In this document: positions 20,435-31,100 of the stretch, piece after piece
Layout: every line of letters begins with the position of its first letter
How positions within the stretch are numbered: position 1 is the first letter of the stretch
Source: Flavobacterium psychrotolerans
GTDB lineage: Bacteria; Bacteroidota; Bacteroidia; Flavobacteriales; Flavobacteriaceae
DNA length: 64,000 nucleotides
Reading direction: 5' to 3'
Assembly: GCF_003097635.1 (NCBI RefSeq)
Contig: NZ_QCZI01000004.1
Span: 1 to 64,000 of the forward strand
Made by a program: the position numbers and the translations under genes
Notes under the pieces: model-generated
What the model was told of the DNA's origin: nothing
Seen by the model: only the letters and a program-made list of their open reading frames with translations
Database searches by the model: none

Positions 20435-22306
20435 CTATAACTGATAAATAAACGATTGTAAAGGAGCAATACTAATATGCACTTTCCCTTCCCCATTTAC
20501 CACATGAAGTTGTGATGTACTTTTTCCATACAATTGGTCTTTAACCGGGTAGATTCCGTCTTTTAATTTCCAAGCCTTAATGATATCCGCAGGAACTTTT
20601 AATTCAAAATGACTGGTGTGTTCCGATGAAAAGTTAACAATCACAACTAGTTTTTGAGTATTAGACCAACGCACATAGGAATACACTTCCGGAAAATATC
20701 CTTCGGTAGCATAACGGTTCAAACTGTGAATTTCTTGGTATTTCCCCATCAAGGCAGAACTGTTTATGGTAAAATTCAACAATCTTTTGTAAAAATCACG
20801 TAGGTCTTTTTCGGGTTGCGACAATTGTCCACCATCAAATTTCCCGCCATTCATCCAGCGTTGGTGATTGGGAACACCCACATAATCAAAAATAGAAGTT
20901 CTGGAATGCGTACCGAAACCGCCGTTTTCGTTTCCAGCCTCTCCCACTTCCTGACCAAAATAAACCATCGTTGGCGAAGTACTAATGGTAGTAGAAACCA
21001 CCATTAAAGGCTTTCCTTTTTCAGGAGATCCCGCAAATTCAGGGCTTGCCAAACGTTGCTCATCGTGATTATCCAAGAAATGCAGCATGTGATGCTCGAT
21101 ATCGGCCATACTGTTTTGAATATCAGAAATTCCATCGGTATTACTTTTTCCTTGAACGATTTCTTTCATTTTATCGTAAAATGCTACCTTATCGTACAAA
21201 TAATCCATTTTTCCTAAGTTGATGTAATTTCTGGATTCATGGGGATTATAAACTTCCGCAATTAAAAAGGCGTTTGGATTTTTCGTTTTGATTGCCGAAT
21301 TCATATAACTCCAAAATTCGTAAGGCACCATTTCGGCCATGTCATAACGGAAACCATCCACCCCTTTTGCCGTCCAGTACAAGGCAATGTCACGGAATTT
21401 TATCCAGGAACTTGGCACCGATTTGTCTTTCCAAAAAGCAAAATGTTCCTTGTATGATTTTTTATCGTATCCTGCTGGCAGTTCCGGAAAATCTTTGGAT
21501 CCGTCCGGACGAATCCCATAATTTATTTTTACAGTTTCATACCAATCATTGATATCTGGTTTAGCCAAACGAGAACCATTCCCAGTCCATTTTGCTGGAT
21601 TTTCATCAAATTTCCCGTCAATTAAAGGATTTTTTTCGCCATTCAAAGGTTTGTAATTGTCCGATGTTGGAACTTGAAAATGTTGACCTGGAATGTAATA
21701 AAAGTTATTGTCTCTGGCATATTCTATCGAAGTATTATCATCTGCACCAAAATCACGAACACCTTTCGGATTCGTTTTTCCTTCGTATTTTCTGGCAATG
21801 TGATTCGGAACGATATCAATGATAACTTTCAATCCGCTTTTGTGGGTGCGGGCAATCAAAGATTCAAATTCTTCCAATCTTTTAGCAGGATTTACCGCCA
21901 AATCGGGATTAACATTATAGTAATCTTTCACGGCATACGGTGAACCTGCACGACCTTTTACTACTTCAGGATCGTCATTTGAAATTCCGATAGCCGTATA
22001 ATCGTGAACCAAGGCATGATGAGGAACTCCACAATACCAAATATGGGTAACCCCTAATTTTTTAATTTCTGTTAAAGCTTTATCCGTAAAATCGTTGAAC
22101 TTCCCTACCCCATTTTCTTCTATGGTTCCCCAAGGCTTATTAGTAGTGTTTTTATTTCCAAATAATCGGGTAAAAACTTGATAAACAACTGCTTTTTTCT
22201 CGGTAACCTCTTCTTTTTTATTCTTAACCATAGACTTACTTTTTTTGTTTTGGGCATTCGCAGATAGCGTTAAACCTATCAATGCGAACAGAATTAGTTT
22301 TTTCAT
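20435..22306 (-). CDS. Alpha-amylase family glycosidase (GH13)
   Basis: 623 aa with a signal peptide (cleavage near SANAQ). The GH13 signatures are complete: IDIVPNHI (region I), DGFRYDMAE with R320 and nucleophile D322 (region II), LIAEVY with acid/base E351 (region III) and FLDNHDEQR with D415 (region IV). A C-terminal beta-domain follows. No T9SS sorting domain is seen, so it is probably periplasmic, where SusA-like enzymes cut imported maltooligosaccharides. It ends convergently towards nothing obvious; no susCD pair is present in the window. Confidence 0.9.
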   Translation of the reverse strand: MKKLILFALIGLTLSANAQNKKSKSMVKNKKEEVTEKKAVVYQVFTRLFGNKNTTNKPWGTIEENGVGKFNDFTDKALTEIKKLGVTHIWYCGVPHHALVHDYTAIGISNDDPEVVKGRAGSPYAVKDYYNVNPDLAVNPAKRLEEFESLIARTHKSGLKVIIDIVPNHIARKYEGKTNPKGVRDFGADDNTSIEYARDNNFYYIPGQHFQVPTSDNYKPLNGEKNPLIDGKFDENPAKWTGNGSRLAKPDINDWYETVKINYGIRPDGSKDFPELPAGYDKKSYKEHFAFWKDKSVPSSWIKFRDIALYWTAKGVDGFRYDMAEMVPYEFWSYMNSAIKTKNPNAFLIAEVYNPHESRNYINLGKMDYLYDKVAFYDKMKEIVQGKSNTDGISDIQNSMADIEHHMLHFLDNHDEQRLASPEFAGSPEKGKPLMVVSTTISTSPTMVYFGQEVGEAGNENGGFGTHSRTSIFDYVGVPNHQRWMNGGKFDGGQLSQPEKDLRDFYKRLLNFTINSSALMGKYQEIHSLNRYATEGYFPEVYSYVRWSNTQKLVVIVNFSSEHTSHFELKVPADIIKAWKLKDGIYPVKDQLYGKSTSQLHVVNGEGKVHISIAPLQSFIYQL

Positions 22307-22525
22307 ACGTATTTAATATTTTTTATTAGTAATATGGAATTCGCAAAACTTCACTTATTTATTCTAATTGAATGTCCGTTTTGCTCCTTTCAATATTTCT
22401 TTATTTTGTTAGGAAAAGCATACAAATATAAAAATTTGTACTGCACTTTCAAGCAACTAATAAATAATTCTTAATAACCTTTTTCCTAGTTCCCTTTTTC
22501 ATAAATTTGGCAAAAATTATATCCC

Positions 22526-24154
22526 TTGAATAAAATACATTTTTTACTGTTTTTAAGTTTCTTTTTGGCAGGAATCCATACGCTTTTGGCACAAGCCCCA
22601 AAGAAAATCAATATAGAATTTTCTGATTTTGCCGATGTCAACCAAACTGAAATTCCCGATGCTCTTTTGCTCACCGGAAACGTGCGCATCAACCACGACG
22701 GAGCCATTTTAACCTGCAATAAAGCCTATTATTTTCAAAAAGAAAACTACATTAAGGCCTTTGGAAACGTCCAAATCGTTCAAGGCGACACTCTTTTCAT
22801 GAATAGTAAATATGCCGAATACAACGGAAATATCAAGCAAGCTTATGCCACCGGAAATGTGGTGATGCGTTCTCCGGAAATGACTTTATCAACAGACACT
22901 TTAAATTTTGATCGAAAAATACAACAAGCTTTTTACAATTCTAACGGGACAATAACCAATAAGGACAATACCCTAAAAAGCAAATCGGGACGTTATTATG
23001 CCAATGAAAAAAAGTTCCAATTCCTTACTGCCGTAACAATCACCAACCCAAAATATGTAGTAAAATCGAATCATTTGGATTATTATAATAATTCCGGACA
23101 TTCCTATCTTTTTGGTCCATCAACAATTACCAGCGATCAGAATTTTATTTATACCGAAAAAGGATTTTATGACAGTAAGAAAAATGTGGGGCATTTTCTT
23201 CGAAAATCGTACATCAAATACAAGGATCGTTTGATAGAAGGCGACAGTTTGTATTACAATAGGAATATCGAATTTGCATCGGCAACCAATAATGTCAAGA
23301 TTACAGACTCGATAAACAAAGGAATCATCAAAGGCCATTATGCCGAAATGTACAAACAAAAAGATTCCATGTTCGTGACCAAAAGAGCCGTTGCCATCAA
23401 TTTAGTCGACAAAGATTCCGTTTACATTCACGGAAAAAGGCTCTTGGTAACTGGCAAGCCTGATAACCGAATTGTTAGGGCTTTTGATAATGCCCGCATT
23501 TTTAAAACCGATATGAGCGGCAAATGCGATTCCATTCATTCCAGCCAAAAAACGAATCTGACGCAACTCATAGGCAAACCCATCCTTTGGAATTTTGACA
23601 ACCAAATGACTGGCGATGTGATGCATTTGATAGGCAACGACAACACGCAAAAACTCGATTCACTCAAAGTGCTTAACAATGCGTTTCTGGTCTCGAAAGA
23701 CACTTTAGGAACAGGATATAACCAGGTAAAAGGGCTCAATCTTTTCGGGAAATTTAGGGATAATAAGCTCTATGAAGCCGACATTGTCCAGAACACCGAA
23801 GTTATTTATTACATGCGAAATGACGCTCACGAACTCATAGGCATCAATAAAAATGTGAGCAGTAAAATTAATTTGACCTTAGACGGCAACACGATTGACA
23901 CCATGACTTTTTTCACTAACGTGGATGGCGATATTTATCCCGAAAAAGACTTGCCTGAAAATGCCAGAAAACTTCGTGGCTTTATTTGGCGTGGCGACGA
24001 GCGGATGAAAACCAAAGACGATATTTTTCCGCCAGAAGAAAATGAACTCAACGACAAAATCATAAAAGCAAGCAAAGACGAATTGGCAAAGGAAAATATA
24101 CCTATGAAAATTCGGAAAGAGACCTTGAATTATGATAAGAAGAAAAAGAAATAG
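22526..24154 (+). CDS. OstA-like (LptA domain) protein
   Basis: 542 aa from a TTG start at 22526, which gives a clean signal peptide (LLFLSFFLAGIHTLLAQ). The N-terminal ~130 residues match the OstA/LptA fold (LLTGNVRINHDGAILTCNKAYYF, quoted in part; FGNVQIVQGDTLFMNSKYAEY), with further beta-jellyroll repeats after it, and a Lys-rich C-terminus. In Bacteroidota such proteins are the likely periplasmic lipopolysaccharide bridge. It has no lpt partners next to it. Confidence 0.82.
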   Translation: MNKIHFLLFLSFFLAGIHTLLAQAPKKINIEFSDFADVNQTEIPDALLLTGNVRINHDGAILTCNKAYYFQKENYIKAFGNVQIVQGDTLFMNSKYAEYNGNIKQAYATGNVVMRSPEMTLSTDTLNFDRKIQQAFYNSNGTITNKDNTLKSKSGRYYANEKKFQFLTAVTITNPKYVVKSNHLDYYNNSGHSYLFGPSTITSDQNFIYTEKGFYDSKKNVGHFLRKSYIKYKDRLIEGDSLYYNRNIEFASATNNVKITDSINKGIIKGHYAEMYKQKDSMFVTKRAVAINLVDKDSVYIHGKRLLVTGKPDNRIVRAFDNARIFKTDMSGKCDSIHSSQKTNLTQLIGKPILWNFDNQMTGDVMHLIGNDNTQKLDSLKVLNNAFLVSKDTLGTGYNQVKGLNLFGKFRDNKLYEADIVQNTEVIYYMRNDAHELIGINKNVSSKINLTLDGNTIDTMTFFTNVDGDIYPEKDLPENARKLRGFIWRGDERMKTKDDIFPPEENELNDKIIKASKDELAKENIPMKIRKETLNYDKKKKK

Positions 24155-24296
24155 GATTTTTGATTTTAGATTAACGATTTTAGATTGCAGGTGTAAATGA
24201 CATCCGATTTCCCATTCATAATACCCATTTTTTTGAATTGTCGTTGGCTTTAGCCACAAAAAAGACATCAATAAATTTCCAAATCCACAAACAAAC

Positions 24297-25493
24297 GTGA
24301 ATCCAGATTTCCTCAAATACCAAGCACAAACCTCTCTCTATCCTTTAGGAATGGAAATTTCTCATGCAATGGGTTCTTATATTTACGACACCAATAACAA
24401 AAAATATTTGGATTTTGTTGCCGGAGTTTCCGCTTGCACATTGGGACACCAAAACAAACGGGTGAATGATGCCATTAAAAACCAGTTGGACAAATATTCG
24501 CACGTGATGGTCTATGGAGAATATTCTCAAAGTCCCTCGGTGGAATACTGCAAATTACTGGCCTCGCTCCTACCTCAACCTTTAGAAAAAACCTATTTGG
24601 TCAATTCCGGTACCGAAGCAACCGAAGGCGCCTTAAAACTCGCCCGACGTGTTACCGGCCGAAGCCAACTGATTTCTTGCCATAATGCCTATCACGGGAA
24701 TACGATGGGTTCGATGAGCGTTATGGGATTTGAAGAACGCAAAAGAATCTTTCGCCCGTTGATACCTGATGTAGATTTCATCACGTTCAATAATGAAGCC
24801 GATTTACAAAAAATAACCACAAAAACCGCAGGAATAATTCTAGAAAGTATTCAAGGTGGCGCCGGATTTATACAACCTGAAAATGATTTTTTATTAAAAG
24901 TTAGGCAACGATGCGACGAAGTGGGTGCATTAATGCTTATCGATGAAATTCAACCTGGTTTTGGAAGAACGGGAAAATTATTCGGTTTCCAAAACTACAA
25001 TGTGGTTCCTGACGTAGTCATTTTAGGAAAGGGAATGGGAGGCGGAATGCCGGTTGGTGCATTTACCGCATCGACAGCTCACATGGATCTCTTGAGTGAT
25101 AATCCAAAACTGGGGCATATTACAACTTTTGGCGGACATCCTGTCATTGCGGCAGCATGTTTAGCGACTTTGCAAGAAATTACCGAAACAAACTTAATGC
25201 ATGAAGCTTTAGAAAAAGAAACAGTATTTCGTTCACTTTTGGTACACCCTTTGATAGTATCTATTCGAGGAAAAGGATTGATGCTGGCGGCATTGACTAC
25301 AAGTCCAGAAATCACTAACGAAGTGATTTTAAAATGTCAAGACAAAGGGTTGATATTGTTCTGGTTACTTTTTGAAGGTTGCGCCATCCGAATTACACCG
25401 CCATTAACGATATCTGAAGAAGAAATCCGAGAGGGATGTGCTATAATTCTGGAAGTGATGAACGAAATTCAGTTGAGAAAGAACAATTGTTAA
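24297..25493 (+). CDS. Class III aminotransferase (acetylornithine/aspartate aminotransferase-like)
   Basis: 398 aa from a GTG start at 24297. It is a fold-type I PLP enzyme: substrate loop FVAGVSACTLGHQN, phosphate-binding VNSGTEATEGALKLAR, aspartate in LMLIDEIQPGFGRTGK and the Schiff-base lysine in VVILGKGMGGGMPVGAF. Class III members transfer amino groups from omega- or alpha-amines to 2-oxoglutarate. ArgD would be the textbook name, but no other arginine genes are nearby, so the substrate is left open. Confidence 0.87.
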   Translation: MNPDFLKYQAQTSLYPLGMEISHAMGSYIYDTNNKKYLDFVAGVSACTLGHQNKRVNDAIKNQLDKYSHVMVYGEYSQSPSVEYCKLLASLLPQPLEKTYLVNSGTEATEGALKLARRVTGRSQLISCHNAYHGNTMGSMSVMGFEERKRIFRPLIPDVDFITFNNEADLQKITTKTAGIILESIQGGAGFIQPENDFLLKVRQRCDEVGALMLIDEIQPGFGRTGKLFGFQNYNVVPDVVILGKGMGGGMPVGAFTASTAHMDLLSDNPKLGHITTFGGHPVIAAACLATLQEITETNLMHEALEKETVFRSLLVHPLIVSIRGKGLMLAALTTSPEITNEVILKCQDKGLILFWLLFEGCAIRITPPLTISEEEIREGCAIILEVMNEIQLRKNNC

Positions 25494-25609
25494 CTATCAA
25501 TCATCAAATTGTTTTCTGTTAATTAAATTGTTCACAACAATTCTCCATTCTGACAGGATTACAATATAAATCCTTACTTTTATTTAGGATAACTTTAAAG
25601 AAAAAAGCC

Positions 25610-27007
25610 ATGCAATTAAGCGAAGAAGACGAAGACGACTATAACTTATCCTTATCAAAATTTGAATCAATGTTGAAAACCAACAAAGTTCTCTTTTTTG
25701 ATTCCGAGGAGTTTGAAGAAATCATTCTTCATTATCTCGATATGGGTAAAGCCTCTTTAGCAAAAAAAGCCTTAAAATTAGCATTGGAACAACATCCCAA
25801 ATCAACTGGTTTAAAACTAGTTCAGGTAGAAATGTTGGTCTATGATGACAAACTCGACATTGCCGAAAAAATGCTCAACGAGTTATTTGCTATCGAACCG
25901 CACAACGAAGAAATTTACATCCAGAAAGCCAATATCTATTCCAAAAGAGATAATCATGAGAAGGCGGTTGAATTATTAAAAATGGCATTGAAATATACTG
26001 ACGATTATGCCGATGTATATAATCTCATGGGAATGGAATATCTTTTTATGGATAATTTGGAACTGGCAAAAGAAAGTTTTATTAAATGCCTTGAGGAAGA
26101 TTTAGAAGACCAATCTGCATTGTATAATGTAGTGTATTGTTTTGAGTTTTTAGACCAAAACGAAGAGGCTATTGAATACCTAAACAAGTATATCGACAAA
26201 AATCCGTATAGTGAAATCGCCTGGCATCAAGTAGGCCGATTGAATTATGGATTAAAAAAATACGAGGAAGCCTTACGTGCTTTTGATTACTCCACTTTGA
26301 TAGACGATGAGTTTTTGGGTGCTTTTATGGAAAAAGCAAAAACTCTAGAAAGACTAAAACGCTATGAGGAAGCAATAGAAAGCTACAATAGGACGATTGA
26401 ATTGGACGACCCCACTTCATATGCCTTGCTTCGAATAGGGAAATGTCACGAAAAGCTGGGAAACAAAGCGTTAGCTTTAAAATTCTTTAACAAAACTGTA
26501 CATGAAGATCCATTGTTAGACAAAGGCTGGATTGCGATTACCGATTTCTATGTTCGTCAAAAAAACTATAAAAAAGCGCTGTTCTATGTGAACAAAGCGT
26601 TGAGCATTGACAATCAAAACCGTTTTTACTGGAAACGTTTTGCGACAATCAACAAGGAAATGAACCTATTTGAAGAAGCGGAATTTGGCTACAGGAAAGC
26701 AGTTGAATATGGAGATTACCAATTGGATACTTGGTTATTTTGGGTCGATATCTTACAATTTCAGGGAGAATTTGAAAGTGCCATTCAAACCTTATTACAA
26801 GCTTCTGAATATTTCCCGGAAGAATACGAAGTGGAATACCGATTGGCCGGTTTGTATTTTATGATTCATAACGATAAAAAAGGAAAATTCCATTTGAGTA
26901 ACGGATTGCGTTTGAATTTCAAGAACCACACTCTTTTGGAAGAATTATTTCCTGCGGTATGGCTAAGGAGAATGGTTCAAAATGCGATAAAAAAGGATAA
27001 AAAATAA
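25610..27007 (+). CDS. TPR-repeat protein
   Basis: 465 aa, no signal peptide or membrane segment. About ten tetratricopeptide repeats run from ~40 to the end (for example IAWHQVGRLNYGLKKYEEALRAF; SYALLRIGKCHEKLGNKALALKF, each quoted as a marker only in part). It begins with an acidic stretch (SEEDEDDY). TPR proteins are scaffolds; no partner can be assigned. The gene is conserved in position next to aroE in related genomes as far as I recall, but I cannot check this here. Confidence 0.85.
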   Translation: MQLSEEDEDDYNLSLSKFESMLKTNKVLFFDSEEFEEIILHYLDMGKASLAKKALKLALEQHPKSTGLKLVQVEMLVYDDKLDIAEKMLNELFAIEPHNEEIYIQKANIYSKRDNHEKAVELLKMALKYTDDYADVYNLMGMEYLFMDNLELAKESFIKCLEEDLEDQSALYNVVYCFEFLDQNEEAIEYLNKYIDKNPYSEIAWHQVGRLNYGLKKYEEALRAFDYSTLIDDEFLGAFMEKAKTLERLKRYEEAIESYNRTIELDDPTSYALLRIGKCHEKLGNKALALKFFNKTVHEDPLLDKGWIAITDFYVRQKNYKKALFYVNKALSIDNQNRFYWKRFATINKEMNLFEEAEFGYRKAVEYGDYQLDTWLFWVDILQFQGEFESAIQTLLQASEYFPEEYEVEYRLAGLYFMIHNDKKGKFHLSNGLRLNFKNHTLLEELFPAVWLRRMVQNAIKKDKK

Positions 27008-27102
27008 CATTTATTCACGTCTCTTATGAGACAAAAACCATCACGAATTTCACGAATTTAAACAAAATAATTCGTGAAATTTGTATTTAAAAAAAGAACT
27101 CC

Positions 27103-27843
27103 ATGTTAAAAAAATGCTTTGGTTTACTGGGACGCAACATCCATTATTCGTTTTCAAAAGGCTACTTTACCGAAAAATTTAATACTGAAAACCTCGTAGG
27201 CTGTTCCTATGAAAATTTCGATATTCAAGACATCAATGAATTCCCGGAAATGATAAAAATCAATCCTGATTTGGTGGGCTTGAATGTGACGATACCCTAT
27301 AAAGAAACCGTAATTCCCTTCTTGGACGAATTGTCTGAAAATGCTGCTGAAATTGAAGCGGTAAACGTGATAAAAATTACCAATGAAGGCAAACTGAAAG
27401 GCTACAATTCCGATTACTACGGATTTAAAAAAGCATTAGAACCGCTACTTCAACTACATCATAAAAAAGCTTTAATTCTAGGAACCGGAGGCGCTTCAAA
27501 AGGTGTTGCCTTTGCCTTAAAAGAGCTAAACATTCAGTACACTTTCGTTTCAAGAAAAGCATCAGAAAACGCTATTGGTTACGACCAAATTGATGCTGCC
27601 ATTTTTAATAATTATCACATCATTATCAACAGTACTCCTCTGGGGACAAGCCCCAATACGGCTGAATTCCCTCCTATTCCCTACCAATTTTTTACTCAAA
27701 AACATATCGCATTCGATTTAATTTACAATCCAGCAGAAACCAAATTCCTAAAAAAGGCCAAAGAAAAAGGAGCCGTTATTAAAAATGGCTTGGAAATGCT
27801 GGTTTTTCAGGCAGAGAAAGCTTGGGAGATTTGGAATGAATAA
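27103..27843 (+). CDS. aroE: Shikimate dehydrogenase
   Basis: 246 aa. The shikimate-binding N-terminal half contains GRNIHYSFSKGYF, LVGLNVTIPYKE with the catalytic-type lysine, and AVNVIKI; the Rossmann half contains LILGTGGASKGVAFAL and NSTPLGTSPN. It reduces 3-dehydroshikimate to shikimate with NADPH in the chorismate pathway. It is slightly shorter than the E. coli enzyme, as is common in Bacteroidota. A terminator follows. Confidence 0.94.
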   Translation: MLKKCFGLLGRNIHYSFSKGYFTEKFNTENLVGCSYENFDIQDINEFPEMIKINPDLVGLNVTIPYKETVIPFLDELSENAAEIEAVNVIKITNEGKLKGYNSDYYGFKKALEPLLQLHHKKALILGTGGASKGVAFALKELNIQYTFVSRKASENAIGYDQIDAAIFNNYHIIINSTPLGTSPNTAEFPPIPYQFFTQKHIAFDLIYNPAETKFLKKAKEKGAVIKNGLEMLVFQAEKAWEIWNE

Positions 27844-27875
27844 AAAATAAATTCTTCAAGAATATCTAAATATCT

Positions 27876-27927
27876 TGTTCTAAAAAAGTGTACTTCATTT
27901 GTAGCTCTTTTAGAACAGGATTTTTTT
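27876..27927 (+). terminator. Terminator after aroE
   Basis: A perfect 10-bp stem (TGTTCTAAAA at 27876, TTTTAGAACA at 27908) with a 22-nt loop, followed by GGA and seven T. It faces the tracrRNA terminator 4 bp away on the other strand and insulates the CRISPR locus from aroE. Confidence 0.75.
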
Positions 27928-27930
27928 CAT

Positions 27931-28010
27931 AAAAAAAGCGACCCTTTTGAGACCGCTTTGAATGTTTTCACAACGGAATAATCCTTATTGTGAATTGCTT
28001 CAAAATTGTA
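27931..28010 (-). ncRNA. tracrRNA of the type II-C system
   Basis: On the minus strand a 24-nt anti-repeat (27987-28010) can pair with the first 25 nt of the crRNA repeat, with a single one-base bulge (GAAGC against GAAAGC in the array). It is followed by the AAUAAGG...UUCCGUUGUGAAAAC linker typical of II-C tracrRNAs and by a terminator hairpin (AAAGCG...CGCUUU) ending in seven U (27931-27937). About 80 nt in total. A TATTATTG box at 28014-28021 would place the start at about 28010, the first base of the anti-repeat. The gene diverges from cas9. 5' end and promoter are inferred. Confidence 0.88.
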
Positions 28011-28109
28011 GTACAATAATACAACAAAAGTTTTAATATTTGAATGTGATTTTCTGTAAAGGAGTAACTATTTTATTCGTAAGTTTCAAGCTACTAAAAA
28101 AGAGCAGAA

Positions 28110-31100
28110 ATGAAGAAAATATTGGGGTTAGATTTAGGGACAAATAGTATTGGGTGGGCGTTAACAAATAATGACTTCGATAATAAACTTGGAAATATTG
28201 AAGGATTAGGAAGCCGAATAATCCCTATGAGTCAAGATGTTCTTGGTAAATTTGATAGTGGAGTGTCTATTTCTCAAACTGCTGAAAGAACAAAATATCG
28301 TGGGACAAGAAGATTAGTACAACGATTTTTATTAAGAAGAGAACGACTTCATCGAGTTTTAAATATCCTTGATTTTTTACCTAAACATTATTCCGAAGCA
28401 ATCGATTTTGATAAAAAATTTGGACAATTTAAGCCCGAAAGAGAAGAAAAATTATCTTTTTACAAAAATGAAAGTGGTAAAAACCAATTTTTATTTTTGG
28501 AAAGTCACCAAGAAATGCTTTCTGAATTCAAATTAATATATCCTGATTTAAAAAAAGTTCCATACGATTGGACTATTTATTATTTGAGAAAAAAAGCTTT
28601 GACAGAAAAAATCACTAAAGAAGAACTTGCCTGGATATTACTGAATTTCAATCAAAAAAGAGGGTATTACCAATTGCGTGGAGAGGAACAAGAAGAGAAC
28701 AAAAATAAATTAGAGGAGTTTCATACCCTTACAGTTATTAATGTAATTGAAAGAGAAAAAGGAAAATCAGGTATTTGGTATAATGTAATTCTTGAAAACG
28801 GCTGGATTTATAAACGTGAAAGCAAAATCGCATTATTTGACTGGGTTGGTAAACAAAAAGATTTTATCGTGACTACCGAATTAAATGATGACGGAACTAT
28901 AAAACTCAATAAAGACAACGAAGAAAAAAGAAGTTTTAGATCTCCAAAGGAAGACGATTGGGGATTAGTAAAAATCAGAACAGAACAAACTATTAACCAA
29001 AGTGGTAAATCTTTAGGTTCTTTTATTTATGATAATTTACTTAAAAACCCTAATCAAAAAATAAAAGGAGAATTAGTTCGAACAATCGAAAGAAAGTTCT
29101 ATAAAGATGAAATATCAAAAATTCTTAAAACTCAGATAGAATTTCATAAAAACATTTTAACAGATAAAAATCTTTATAAAAAATGTATTGATGAATTGTA
29201 CAGACACAATGACTCTCATAAAAACAACATTAAAGAAAGAGGTTTTGAGTACTTGTTCTTAGATGACATTATCTTTTACCAACGCCCACTTAAAAGTAAA
29301 ACTTCATTGATTAGTGATTGTAGTTTAGAACACAGACCTATTAAAGATAAAAAAGGTATTTTAGTAAAAGATAGTAGTGGAAAGCAAATTTTAAAACCTC
29401 TAAAATGTATCGCAAAATCAAATCCTATTTTTCAAGAATTCCGATTATTACAATTTGTCAAAAACCTTAAAATTTTTAAAAAAGAAATCATAGACGATAT
29501 TGATGTAACTATTGATTATTTAAAAACGGAAGAGGATTTAGTAGAATTATTCCATTGGCTAAATGACAAAGCAGAAATCAGTCAAAAACAATTTTTAGCT
29601 TACCCAAAATTCAAATTAAAAGAAGATAAATTCAGATGGAATTTTGTAGAAGACAAAATCTATCCTTGTAACGAAACTAGAAATCAATTTTTGAATGCAA
29701 TTTCAAAAATTGATGTAGATAAATCTTTTTTTGATACCAAAAACACCCAAGATTTATGGCATATTTTATATTCGGTTACCGATAAAATTGAAATCACAAA
29801 AGCAATTACAACTTTTGCCAAACGACATAATTTACCTGATGAATTTATAGCCAATTTTTCAAAATTAAAACCTTATAAAAACGATTATGGTTCTTATTCT
29901 GAAAAAGCGATAAAGAAATTATTAACGTTAATGCGTTTTGGAAGTTTTTGGAATGAAAATAATATTGATTCCAATGCATTGAGTAGAATTGACAAAATAC
30001 AAACAGGAGAATTTGATGAAAACATTAGAACTCGTGTTCGAGAAAAAGCAATTCATTTAAGTGTACTTTCAGATTTCAAAGGCTTACCTTTATGGTTAGC
30101 ATCCTATATTATTTACGATCGACACAGCGAAGCTAGTGATATTTCAAAATGGAAAACCCCTGCAGATATTGAGCACTTTTTAAAACACGATTTCAAACAA
30201 CATTCTCTTCGAAATCCAATTGTAGAACAAGTTATTACAGAAACTTTGCGAGTTGTAAAAGATATTTGGCAACATTATGGAGAAGGAAAAGAAAACTTCT
30301 TTAATGAAATTCATATTGAGTTAGGTCGTGAGATGAAGAACGACAAAGCAACTCGAGAAAGAATGACCAAACAGATTTCTCAAAACGAAAACACAAATTT
30401 GCGAATCAAAGCCATTTTGATGGAATTGAAAAATGACGGGATTAATGAGGTTCGTCCATATTCGCCAAGTCAGCAAGAGATTTTAAAAATATATGAAGAA
30501 GGAGTTTATAGTAGTGAAAATAGAAAAGAAAGACTAGAAGATATTGATAAAATCAGAAAAAATGCGAAACCAACCACTTCTGAAATTATCAAATACAAAC
30601 TTTGGTTGGAACAAGGTTATATTTCCCCTTATACGGGGAATATCATACCATTAAGTGAACTATTTTCAACCAAATATCAAATTGAGCATATTATTCCGCA
30701 ATCAAGATTTTTTGATGATTCTTTATCAAACAAAGTCATCTGTGAATCTATTGTAAATGCAAGACCTTACAAAGACAATCAAACGGCTATGGAATTTATA
30801 AATAATCAAGGTGGTCGAATTGTTACCGAGTTATCTACTAATTCGAGAACAGTGAAAATCTTAACCAAAGAAGATTACGTTCAACACATAAATACCTATT
30901 ACGGCAAAAACAAAAACAAACAAAAACGATTGTTAAGTGAAGAAATTCCTGAAAAGTTTATAGAAAGACAATTAAACGACACAAAATACATCAGTAAAAT
31001 TGTGAAGAATCTTTTAAGCAAAATAGTTAGAGAAGACGACGAACAAGAAGTAACTTCAAAACACATTGTTTCATTGAATGGCTCAATCACATCAAGAATG

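Noticed and set aside
21292..21943. Plus-strand open frames opposite the GH13 gene
   Set aside because: They lie antisense within a conserved catalytic region and have no promoter or family match.
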